From NCBI GenBank assembly GCA_027604005.1, contig JADGJT010000400.1:1005-16895 (forward strand): a stretch of DNA of 15,891 nt. The letters run 5' to 3'. Shown here piece by piece: positions 1 through 7,737 of this stretch; the stretch's first letter is position 1; every line of letters begins with the position of its first letter. Source of the stretch: Dinochytrium kinnereticum (Eukaryota; Chytridiomycota; Chytridiomycetes; Chytridiales; Chytridiaceae). The notes under the pieces were generated by a model, which did not search any database, was not told where the DNA came from, and saw nothing but the letters and a program-made list of their open reading frames with translations. A program made the position numbers and the translations under genes.

Positions 1-607
1 CCTGTCCCCCCCCCCCGGCGCGTGCCTCCCCCCCCCCCCCCCCCCCCCTCACACTCCCCTCCGGGGCGGGGGGGCACGGGTGTTATGGTAGTTTTTTTGT
101 TTGTTTTGTTTTGTTTGTGTGTGTGTGTGCTTGGGCTGGGGGGGGATTACATTAGAGCAGGCAGAAAAGTGCTTGATGAATAGATATTAGATGATGATAA
201 GGAAAAAGAAAAGAAAAAAAAAAAGGTGCTTTTTAATCTCGATGAATCAAAAAAAAAATGTGGAAGAGTGCTTGCTATCTCCTCAAACGGTTCATCGAGT
301 TGGTATCAACAGTTCAGGTAACAGTTTGTTCGCGTTTGAAAAAAAAAAGAAAGAAAGAAAGAAAGAATAAAAAACAAACAACAAAAACAAAAACCAAAGA
401 ACCCCATCTCAAATCCATCCTTTTTCACTTTCCTCGTCCTGGTTACCGTGAATTTGACTGGTAACAGTTTGTTCGTGTTTGAAAAAAAAAAAGAACAAAC
501 AAGAAAACAACGAAAACCAAAAAACCCCATCTCAAATCCACCCTTTTCACTTTCCTCATCCTGGTTACCGTGAATATGACTCTCTCATCTTCACCCTGAA
601 CTTTCCT
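1..607. other. Low-complexity flank with no supported gene
   Basis: The stretch begins with long poly-C tracts (about 6-48), then T/TG-rich sequence (about 90-130) and A-rich runs (about 200-260, 340-400, 480-500). The ORFs that can be opened here are Lys- or Phe-rich products of these runs and look non-coding. The part nearest 607 would be the 3' untranslated region of the TMEM42-like gene on the minus strand. The poly-C start suggests an assembly edge or a simple-repeat boundary. Confidence 0.6.
317..581. repeat. Imperfect tandem duplication, two copies
   Basis: Copy 1 (317-459) and copy 2 (460-581) share the order GGTAACAGTTTGTTCG, an A-rich tract, CCCCATCTCAAATCCA, CACTTTCCTC and CTGGTTACCGTGAAT. 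They differ mainly in the length of the A/G-rich tract (143 versus 122 bp) and by a few substitutions. Copy ends fall at the GGTAACAG word. The repeat lies downstream of the TMEM42-like gene and codes for nothing convincing. Confidence 0.85.
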
Positions 608-1400
608 TCAGTCCTTCTTCCCACCCTTATCCAACCTCTCATCCTTCTCTCCATACACAGGCTTCCCCTCCATCGACAAGATGACCGTCCCGCTCACGAT
701 CAACAAGGCGCCAACCCACCAAGTGAGTGAAAGAGGTTCATTGAAGAGGAGAAAACCGATGAGCGCCTTTTTTTGAAAACAGGAAGCAAGATGAAAGAAA
801 AGGAGGTGGGGTGTGTGTTAGAGGACTTTTTGTTTAAAAAAAAGAAATTGGTTCTTCACCGTGAAAAAGAGGGAGGAAGCTGAGTTGACGATGGTGACTT
901 GAGTCGATGAAGAGCTGATCGACAGTGATTTCGTGAAGAGCGACCACATGAGTCCATTTGAGAGCGTCATTCCCCAAAAGAAGAGGAGGCGAAGGACAAC
1001 CGTCACCTTGATCACCCTGTTATTCCTCACCGCTTCAAAAGAAAGAAAAGAAACGAAAAGAAAAAAAAAAGAGGGAACCCCCCCCCCCCTCCTCCTACCA
1101 AAAGAGACGCCAAACACCACTCACCCTTCCATAAACCTTCCACCCTCTCCAAACCCCCTCCATCAGCCCCTCATCAGCCCCACTCACCACCTTTGGCGGG
1201 TCCACGCCCTCCACACACGGATTCATGACGTGGGGGGAGAGATCCGTGGGGATGGGCGGGAGGATGAGGTGGCAGAGGGATGCGTAGAGCGGGTTTCGGA
1301 GCGCGTGAGGGGTGGTTGAGGAGGCGAGCTTTGCGAATGCCGAAGCGAGGGCGGCGGCGACGCCAGCGAGGAGGGCGAGACGTAGGGGACGGGTTGTCAT
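608..1400 (-). CDS. TMEM42: TMEM42-like small multi-pass membrane protein (three exons)
   Basis: The minus-strand exons I propose are 1400-1188, 1006-860 and 766-608, giving about 172 residues; human TMEM42 is 159. Exon 1 starts MTTRPLRLALLAG and gives a first hydrophobic helix (about residues 8-26). Exon 2 carries LSNGLMWSLFTKSL and a Ser/Thr-rich turn. Exon 3 carries ALIGFLLFNEPL followed by WWVGALLIVSGTVILS. The order 'NGLMW, SS, F, E, WWxG, LI, G' matches the TMEM42 branch of the EamA/drug-metabolite-transporter fold. The molecular role is not established for the family, so transport is only suggested. The second intron (859-767, GTGAAG to AAAAAAAG) is well supported because the join restores the family alignment. 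The first intron (1187-1007, GTGAGT to ATCAAG) is less certain: a better polypyrimidine tract lies before 1030, but its AG does not keep phase. The gene is divergent from the glycosyltransferase at 1746. Confidence 0.7.
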
Positions 1401-1745
1401 TGACTTGGAGGGGAAGGGGCGGCGGGTTTTCTTGGTGAAATATCTCCACACGGATATCCGCGCGGGGATATCCCCGCCAAACAAAATTTAATTTTTGAGA
1501 AAGAGTGGTGTCCGAGAGCATGGACGCTGTTCAAAGCAGCATGCATGTGAACATTATTATTATTATGTATGATTATTATTATTCTGTTGCTGCTTTCCTT
1601 TCCAAAAGTGCTGCGTGGGAAAGAAAAGACGGACTCGCTGGATCCCCCCTCATCCCCTCCCTCACCCTCACCCTCACCCCCCCTCCTCAAGTGACGGACG
1701 ACCTCACTCCACCCCATCCATTCATCATCCCCCCTGCATGCGCTG
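1401..1745. promoter_or_regulatory. Divergent intergenic region between TMEM42-like and glycosyltransferase genes
   Basis: These 345 bp lie between two opposed start codons and should carry both promoters. Besides the palindromes annotated separately, there are ATT/TAT trinucleotide runs (about 1552-1582), TTTAATTTTTGAG just after the palindromes, and a repeated CCCTCA word (about 1658-1680). There is no clean TATA box. ORFs through here have no recognisable content. Confidence 0.5.
1451..1477. promoter_or_regulatory. Two tandem GATATC-centred palindromes
   Basis: CGGATATCCG (1451-1460) is a perfect 10-bp palindrome. GCGGGGATATCCCCGC (1462-1477) is a perfect 16-bp palindrome. Their centres are 14 bp apart, one and a third helical turns. 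Both are centred on GATATC with GC flanks, as expected of sites for a dimeric DNA-binding protein. They lie about 50-75 bp upstream of the TMEM42-like start. Function is inferred; a chance palindrome or a hairpin is the alternative. Confidence 0.45.
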
Positions 1746-4358
1746 ATGGATAACCTCCCCAGCCGCCTCATCCCACACGCGCCACCTCTGCGCGAGGACG
1801 ATGATGACGACGACGACGCCGACGACGACGACTACGACCCTGACGAAGAACGCTGCGACTGGTCAAACGACCCACCCCCATCCCACCTCCACATCCCCTC
1901 ATCATCCAACGCCGTCGAACCATCACCCGCACATCCTCCCCACAACCATCGCCCCCACTCCCCCCACACCGAATCCACCGACGACCCCTCATCCTGCCAC
2001 CACCAAAGCTCAATGGAAGGATCCACCTCCCACGCTCATCATTTCGCAGCATCTTTCCAAGGTCGTAGGTCGATGCAGCATGCGTTTCCTCATTACCATG
2101 CCACCGGAACCCGTTACGTCGCTGAGCCATCCCACGCGTTGGATGACCCCGTAACAGAGTTCACTCGAGTCCCAGGTTCAACGGGTTTTCACGCGAAGCC
2201 GAGACGAGTTCCTCACCCTCCGCCGCCGATGAATCGTCAGAGGAGGTGTGGGAGGCAGCAACCGTTTTCGACGACGGAGAGGTTTTCTCGGGGGGGGTGG
2301 GTTTCTGGGGTGCGGGCGGTGTGGGCTGTGATGGTGCGTGGGGCGTGTGTGTTGGGGTGGGTGGTGTTGGTGGGTGGGTGGGTTGTCTGCTGTGTGGCGG
2401 TTTTGGTTGGGGTTGGGGGGGTGCTGTTGGGGAGGTTTGCTAGCTTTGTTATGGTGAGTTGTCTGGCTGGTTTTTTTGTTGTTTTTTTTTTGTGTGTGTG
2501 TGTTTCTTTGGTTTTTTTTTTTTTTTCTTTATTGGGTATTTTCTTTTAATCGGCGCGTGCTTTTTTTTGCTTTGTTTTTTTGCCTTTGGGTTTTCCTTTC
2601 ACTAACTCGCCAATCCTCTTTACTTTCTGATTTAAAACCAGTCCAACCCTCCTCCCCATCACCTCCTCCCGCCCCTTCCCAAAACAACCCCACCAACCCT
2701 CTCAATCATAATCCCAACCTTCAACAATGCCCCAACAATCGTCCGCACTCTGATCCAACTCGGTGAATCACGTGTCCTCCCACCCGATCTGCTTCAAATT
2801 GAGATTCTTGTGGTCGATGGAGGATCTGTAGATGGGACGGTGGAGTGTGTGAGGAGACTGGGGATGGAGGGATGTCGTGTTCTTGAGAGAGTTGGGGGTG
2901 GAAGGGGTAGGAGGGTGAATGTTGGTGGTAGGGAAGCGAGGGGGGAGGTGGTGGCTGTTTTAGCGGGGGATGTGTTGGTGGTGAGTTATTTGCTTTTTGT
3001 CTTCTTTTTTTTTCATGTGTGTGTGTGTGTGAGGATGTATACCTTATTTCCGACTTGGTCTTTTCCAAATCGATACCTTTTTCTTCTTTTTTAAGACCCG
3101 CAGGCAACGCTGAAACCTCCTTTTTTTTTCCCAGCCAAAAGCCTACGATGAAACCATCCTCAGAATTCTCACCCCCCCCACAACCCCCTACATAGCTGGC
3201 ACCTTCCCCCTCACACTCCTCTCCACCCCAACGCCTAACCTCCTGATGCCCCTTCACCTGATCACCAACCTCGCGACCCGCCTGCTGGACGAACCCCTGC
3301 ACCCCACGCACCAACCCCTCTTTATGCGACGCGAGGTATTCAAGCAGGTGAACGGCGTCCCAGAGCAGCCTGTTCTCGAGATGTACGAATTCGCGAGACG
3401 CGTTCGACGGCTTGGCAGGATCTTTGTCTGTGATGGTGGGGGTGTTGGGGTGTTGGGTGATGATGGGGGATTTGGGAGGGTTTGTGAGAGGGATGTGAGG
3501 GGGTTGATTGTGTATCGTGATGATAGGGTTGGTGGGAGAGGGATTGGGATGGGGGGCGTTGTTGGGGCGAGGGTGTCGGGGGGTGGGATGGAGGTTGTTA
3601 GGGATGTTGTTTTGATGAGTCTTTGTGTTTTTTTGTATGCTTACTTGGGTGTGAGCGCTGATTCTGTTTATGGGATCGTGTTTGGGGGAAGGTGGTGGAA
3701 GGGCGATGATGATGATAATGACGGTGACGATGAAAGACGCCTTCCGCTCCCTCACACCTCGACTTCCCTATCCTACAAAGAGGAGTTGATCGGCGAAACC
3801 GACACCATCACCACAAAGTCCACGACGTCGACGACGACGCGGTCATCCCGACGTTCTTCCAGCTCCTCCACGACTCACTCGACGGTGACCCGCTCAACGA
3901 CCTTTCAGACTCGATCGGATTCTTCCATCTTGTCGAGGACGTCGGTTGGGTCTTTTGCGGGGAATCGTGGGTCTTTGGGGGTTGATGAGGTGTTTGGGAC
4001 GTCTCCGACGTTTGGGGGGGCGGTGGGGACGTCACCGCCTAAAGCTGTTTTGTTGGCTCAGGGGGTTACTGGGAGGTGGGGGGGGGTGGGGGGAGGTGAG
4101 GTTGTTTTGTTGTTTTGTTGTTTGTTTTTTTTTTTGGTGGAGGAGGTGGGGGGATTTTTCCTACTTTCTTCTTTCTTTCTTTCCTTTTTTTCTTCTCGTT
4201 GCTTTTTTTTTGATTTTTGGATATCAGTTTGGGTTTCGGTTTCGCGCGTGTTTTTTTTTTTTAACATGGACACATATCGCCTTTTCTTTCTTTTTCTTTT
4301 TTTTTTCTTTTTTTTCTTTTTTTTTGTTATCCTTACTTTTGTTGCTCCACCCTGTTAA
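1746..4358 (+). CDS. Family 2 glycosyltransferase with acidic N-terminus and membrane segment
   Basis: The exons are 1746-2453, 2642-2980 and 3135 onward, all joined in phase 0 at GTGAGT donors; the last exon stays open to TAA at 4356-4358. Residues about 15-35 are an Asp/Glu run, followed by a Pro/His/Ser-rich disordered stretch. A hydrophobic Val/Gly/Leu-rich segment (about 200-230) probably spans a membrane. Exon 2 holds the GT-A nucleotide-binding core: SIIIPTFNNAPT (from about 257), EILVVDGGSVDGT, then GRGRRVNVGGREARG and VLAGDV. Exon 3 holds HQPLFMRREVFKQVNGVPE, an acceptor-region helix with RRVRRLGR, and a second hydrophobic segment (FLYAYLG). This order matches the rSAM/selenodomain-associated glycosyltransferase 2 group (TIGR04283 type), here with extra eukaryotic N- and C-terminal extensions. 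The usual 'HADT' metal motif reads AGDV. After about 4080 the frame turns into Phe-rich low complexity, so the true 3' end is uncertain (a donor at 4096 is possible). Donor and acceptor sugars are unknown. Confidence 0.75.
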
Positions 4359-4898
4359 CCGCTGGCCTCATCCTCCCTCTCTTTGGTTGTTTATTTGTTG
4401 GTGATTGAAAGAACAGCTACATCTTCTTCACTTTCTTTATTCTATTATCTGTTATTTTGAGCATGGAGAGTCAAAGTTTGCTTGTTGTTTTTTTCTTTGT
4501 TCTTTCTTTTCTCTGTCCTTCTCTCTTTTTTTTCTATGACCGTCCTTTCCTCTGTTCCCTTTTTTTGTTTTTGTTTTTTTTTTTTGTGTTTTGCGATTTC
4601 ATCTTCTTTTCCCTTGCTTTACGTTTATAACTAGACTGGCTCTTCAGAGGAATGAGCAAAAAAAAAAAAAGACAAACAATACATCTGGACTTTTTACATA
4701 GGCTTTTTATGAGTATTTCATTTTTTTTTCATTGGGCTTTTTTTTGGCTGGTAAAAAAGTGGCATTCACTCGATGGACAACAGCAGGATGATAACGTTGG
4801 GGAGAGAATGATCTAAATGACAGATTCAAAGTGGATCCTCGCCGTACCCATCTATTCATAAACACAAATACACCCCATCACATTTTTGTTAACGTTTC
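4359..4898. other. T-rich intergenic spacer
   Basis: The stretch is dominated by T runs with interspersed C and G on the plus strand (for example 4490-4600 and 4720-4745), plus an A run near 4660. It should contain the 3' region of the glycosyltransferase transcript. I see no recognisable coding exon, RNA gene or repeat unit in it. Confidence 0.6.
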
Positions 4899-5168
4899 AT
4901 GTCTTCCAGCAACGACAAAGTGGTTTCAAAAGTGGGTTGGCCTGATGACTTTTTCAGAGAAGAAAAACAGCTGCGGAAGAAAGGAAAACTTTACAAGCAA
5001 CGCATCCGGGCAAATCCTTCTCCAGTCTCCGAAAAAAGAAAAGGACAGAAAGAAAAAAAAAACCTCTCAAAAGCGTGTCATAACGGAAAGCCGATTTTCA
5101 AACGGTATCCCTTAACTGCATGGCCCCACATTGCACTGAATCTTCTTGGGTGGACGAGAAACTGTTGA
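4899..5168 (+). CDS. Possible small Lys-rich hypothetical protein
   Basis: ATG at 4899 opens an 89-codon frame starting MSSSNDKVVSKVGWPDDFF. It is followed by a basic, helix-prone stretch (EEKQLRKKGKLYKQRIR) and KGQKEKK, and ends near 5168. A small basic nucleolar or ribosome-biogenesis protein of the Fyv7/CCDC59 kind comes to mind because of the basic helix and a GKPIF-like C-terminal word, but I cannot align it convincingly. The A-rich DNA (GAAAAAAAAAACC) produces Lys codons by itself, which weakens the case. It converges on the phosphatase gene, whose stop codon lies only about 22 bp away. It could equally be non-coding 3' sequence. Confidence 0.3.
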   Translation: MSSSNDKVVSKVGWPDDFFREEKQLRKKGKLYKQRIRANPSPVSEKRKGQKEKKNLSKACHNGKPIFKRYPLTAWPHIALNLLGWTRNC

Positions 5169-5190
5169 CGCGATGGCGGGGGGAGGGGGC

Positions 5191-5957
5191 TCAGCCTGGA
5201 AACGAGATTGGCGTTTTTGCAACCAGCTTTCGAAGCTCTGCGGTTCCGAGATGAGGGAGTTGTCTGTGAAGGTGGGGTGGGATAACTTCGAACAGGGTTT
5301 GGGTGATCTTTTGAAACCACGAAAGAAATGAGCGTGCGCGCTTTTTTTAAAAAAAAAAAAGGAGGAGGAGGAGGAGGAAGGTGATCATGAATGAAAACAA
5401 ACCTGCAGAGTATCCCCATGCGAAACAAGCAGCACGACTGTTAAAGTGGACGCTTTCACGGCTTCAAGATCGCACAAAAGCTGCATCACCCTCTCTGCAA
5501 CGGCATACGAGGATTCAACGCCACGAGGTCCAATCTTCTCAAACGTTTCAAGTCGGTCATGACCGAGAAGGCTGTCGTCCCTCCAAGCAGTTTCATACTC
5601 CAAGCTCGAGCCCCCCTCAAACTCTCCGAAAAACCGCTCCCTCAACCGCTCGTCAACAACAACCGGATGCAAACACACCAAAGATCCCAAGCAAGCATCG
5701 TGGATGATCTGAGACACGATGGTGGCGGTCTCGATGGCTCGAGAAAAGTCCGAAGAGATGATCTTGACAACGACAGAGTCAACCGCCATCCCCATCAACA
5801 TGCTGACCAGACCCCTCCCCGCGTTCTCAGCCTGCAATCTTCCTGTATCCGTCAACCCATTCTCCTTCAACGTCCCGGCGGACGGTGACGAGATGATGAG
5901 CTTGCCGACGTTGGGGATGGACTCGCCATGCCGGAGGATCAAGTATTGATTTTGCAT
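5191..5957 (-). CDS. Histidine phosphatase superfamily (phosphoglycerate mutase-like) protein
   Basis: Two minus-strand exons, 5957-5403 and 5307-5191, give 223 residues. The intron (5402-5308) starts GTTTGT and ends CAAAAG, and the join reads HGDTLQ/ITQTLFE, as in relatives. The catalytic set is complete: the phosphohistidine motif LILRHGES (Arg9, His10, Glu12), Arg73 in SSDFSRAIETA, Glu103 in VDERLRERFFGEFEG, and the second His180 in VSHGDT. Such enzymes use the N-terminal His as a covalent phospho-acceptor, with Glu as proton donor. The compact size and GEFEG word resemble small cytosolic broad-specificity phosphatases (YOR283W/TIGAR-like) more than glycolytic mutases, so the substrate is open. 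ATG 5957 is chosen because it sits five codons before the conserved RHG core and because DAO starts 35 bp away on the other strand. No signal peptide is visible. Confidence 0.87.
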
Positions 5958-5991
5958 CCAGCGGGTGCGACAACTCAAACTTCTCCCCATC
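5958..5991. promoter_or_regulatory. 34-bp head-to-head gap between phosphatase and DAO start codons
   Basis: The two start codons face away from each other with 34 bp between them, so each core promoter must overlap the other gene's 5' untranslated region or first exon. The gap contains no TATA box. Shared, bidirectional transcription initiation is inferred, not seen. Confidence 0.5.
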
Positions 5992-7599
5992 ATGCCTCTC
6001 AACATCACCGTCATCGGAGCTGGCGTGCAGGGCCTCACGGCTGCAGTGTGAGAAGCCGCCGTCCCAGTCCTCAACCTCAGCTCTGATGAGCCCTTATTCC
6101 TCTACACGCCAGGCTTCTGCAGCACCAAGGCCACAGCGTCACCATCGTCGCAAAAGGCACACCGGACGACTGGTCCAACGACCCAACCTACACGTCTCCA
6201 AAAGCCGGAGCTAATTGGCAGTCGTTTGCGGATCAGGAGGATACACGGCAGCAAGGTTCTTATTTCACCATTGTGAAAATGATGTTGTTGAGACTTGCTT
6301 GTTGAAAGATTGGGACGAGGAGACGTTCTACACCTTGTGGAGGTTGGCTCATCACCCTCCGGCGGGGGTGATGCATCTCCCAGCGTTTCAATATTGGGAT
6401 GAACCTCCAAGTGATTTTGTGGACCCCTGGTACAGCCGGATCACGCCAGGGTATGCGGCCGTTCATGACTCGTTGTTGCCGCCTGGGAAGACGTTTGGGA
6501 TCACGTTTGAGACGGTAACGAGACTGGGAATTTGCTTTTCTTGGATGACGATTATGAGCAGGTCACCATGAACGTACCAAAGTACATGCAATGGCTCTTC
6601 ACCCAGTTCAAGTCCGGTGGCGGCCAGGTTGTCGTGAAATCGTTGGCCCACATCTCCGAAGCTTACGGCATTCAAAAGCGTACAGATGTTGTGGTGAATT
6701 GCTGTGGAATTGGTGAGATGGTGCATCACTCTCTATGCTTCCTGTTATGTTTATATATCTCTCTTGTTTTTTTTTTTTGTCGACTTGCAAGGCGCCATGA
6801 CACTCGGAGGTGTTCTGGATCAAAACGTTTACCCAACACGTGGTCAGACCATCTTGGTTTGCGCTCCTCAGGTGAAACGAACCATCGGCACAGCGCTTGC
6901 ATCAGGATCTTACCGGCCGAAGACAGCCGGTGAGGATGACGGTAAGTCTTGAGCAGCTTGTTGAATAAAAAAAAAAAAAAATCAGTCCCGATGTTTTTAA
7001 CATGGAGTACCAGGTAAAGTGACATACATCATCCCACGGGAGGACGGCATCGTCATTCTCGGAGGGACTTACCAGTCCAACAACTCGTAAGACCACCATC
7101 ACTTGCGCTTTTTTCCAATCCTTTGACCTTTTTTACGCTCAAACTAGCATTCTTGAACCTGACATGAAAATCGCACAAGGCATCATGGAACGATGCATCG
7201 CCGTCTGTCCCGAGCTGGTATCAAACGGCAAGCTTCCCGAAATTCTTCAGCACAGTGTCGGATTACGTCCATCTCGTGAAGGAGGGGTGAGATTTGACGC
7301 TCAATACGAAAGTAAGTCGTGGATATTTCCAATCAACCACGCTATTTTGGTATTGCTCTTACTGATCTATGGTTGTTTTTTTTGTTTTGATTTTTATGAT
7401 GGTGAATGTAGAGACGGAGTCTGGAAAGGAGATTTTGGTTGTGAATAATTACGGACATGGTGGGTTTGGGTACCAGAGCAGTTGGGGATGTGCTGCTGGT
7501 GTCGTTAGGATTGTAAGACGCGCTGTTGGGGTCTCGGTGGATGAGAAGATATTGTCGCGGTACCTTGAGGAACTTTTTAGGGGGAAGGCTCATCTCTGA
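5992..7599 (+). CDS. DAO: D-amino acid oxidase (FAD-dependent, probably peroxisomal)
   Basis: Eight exons encode 376 residues: 5992-6047, 6113-6255, 6309-6514, 6562-6712, 6792-6941, 7014-7086, 7148-7311 and 7412-7599. All phases close. The enzyme oxidises D-amino acids to 2-oxo acids with release of ammonia and hydrogen peroxide. The N-terminus ITVIGAGVQGLTAA is the FAD dinucleotide-binding glycine motif (Gly9, Gly11, Gly14). VTIVAKG and SPKAGANW follow as in yeast enzymes. Residues equivalent to the substrate-binding Tyr223, Tyr238 and Arg285 of Rhodotorula DAAO are kept: Tyr240 (TYIIPR), Tyr255 (GGTYQ) and Arg300 (VGLRPSR). The C-terminal block reads NNYGHGGFGYQSSWG; the family signature normally has His before this, here Asn326. 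The last residues, AHL, fit the type 1 peroxisomal targeting signal, like SKL or SHL in known DAAOs. D-aspartate oxidase is the main alternative. The gene converges on BROMI 138 bp downstream. Confidence 0.94.
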
Positions 7600-7737
7600 G
7601 CCAGTTGCTTCTAGATTCGTTCGACATCATGTTATAATACATCCTTTATGATTGATTGAAAGACATGGGGTTTCATAACTACATCAACGTCAACATTGAA
7701 TATCCCTTCTATTACCATATAAACACAAATCCCTCTT
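7600..7737. other. Convergent intergenic region between DAO and BROMI
   Basis: These 138 bp are AT-rich and hold the two opposed 3' ends. On the plus strand, TTATAATAC (7631-7639) and a T/A-rich stretch around 7660-7735 are plausible 3' processing context. No canonical AATAAA on the plus strand and no gene were seen. Confidence 0.45.

Noticed and set aside
258..530. Overlapping ORFs on both strands rich in Lys or Phe
   Set aside because: They are translations of A- or T-rich runs inside the tandem duplication and have no domain-like content.
1658..1680. CCCTCA repeats and the 5' poly-C tract as a possible telomere
   Set aside because: There are only about three CCCTCA copies at an internal position, and the terminal tract is homopolymer C, not a telomeric repeat.
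1801..2154. Alternative Thr/Pro/His-rich frame and opposite-strand Arg-rich frame inside glycosyltransferase exon 1
   Set aside because: They are shadows of the GAC/GAT run and C-rich coding sequence. The frame starting at 1746 is the one that joins in phase to the catalytic exon.
2476..2766. Phe-rich ORF continuing into Pro-rich sequence
   Set aside because: It runs through the T-rich intron (2454-2641) and reads the catalytic exon in the wrong frame.
2721..3755. Long 344-codon ORF on the minus strand
   Set aside because: It is opposite the glycosyltransferase exons and introns; its low-complexity His/Pro/Asn content mirrors the skewed composition of the plus-strand gene.
5385..5949. Several plus-strand ORFs opposite the phosphatase
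   Set aside because: The minus-strand frame has the complete histidine phosphatase catalytic set; these are complementary shadows.
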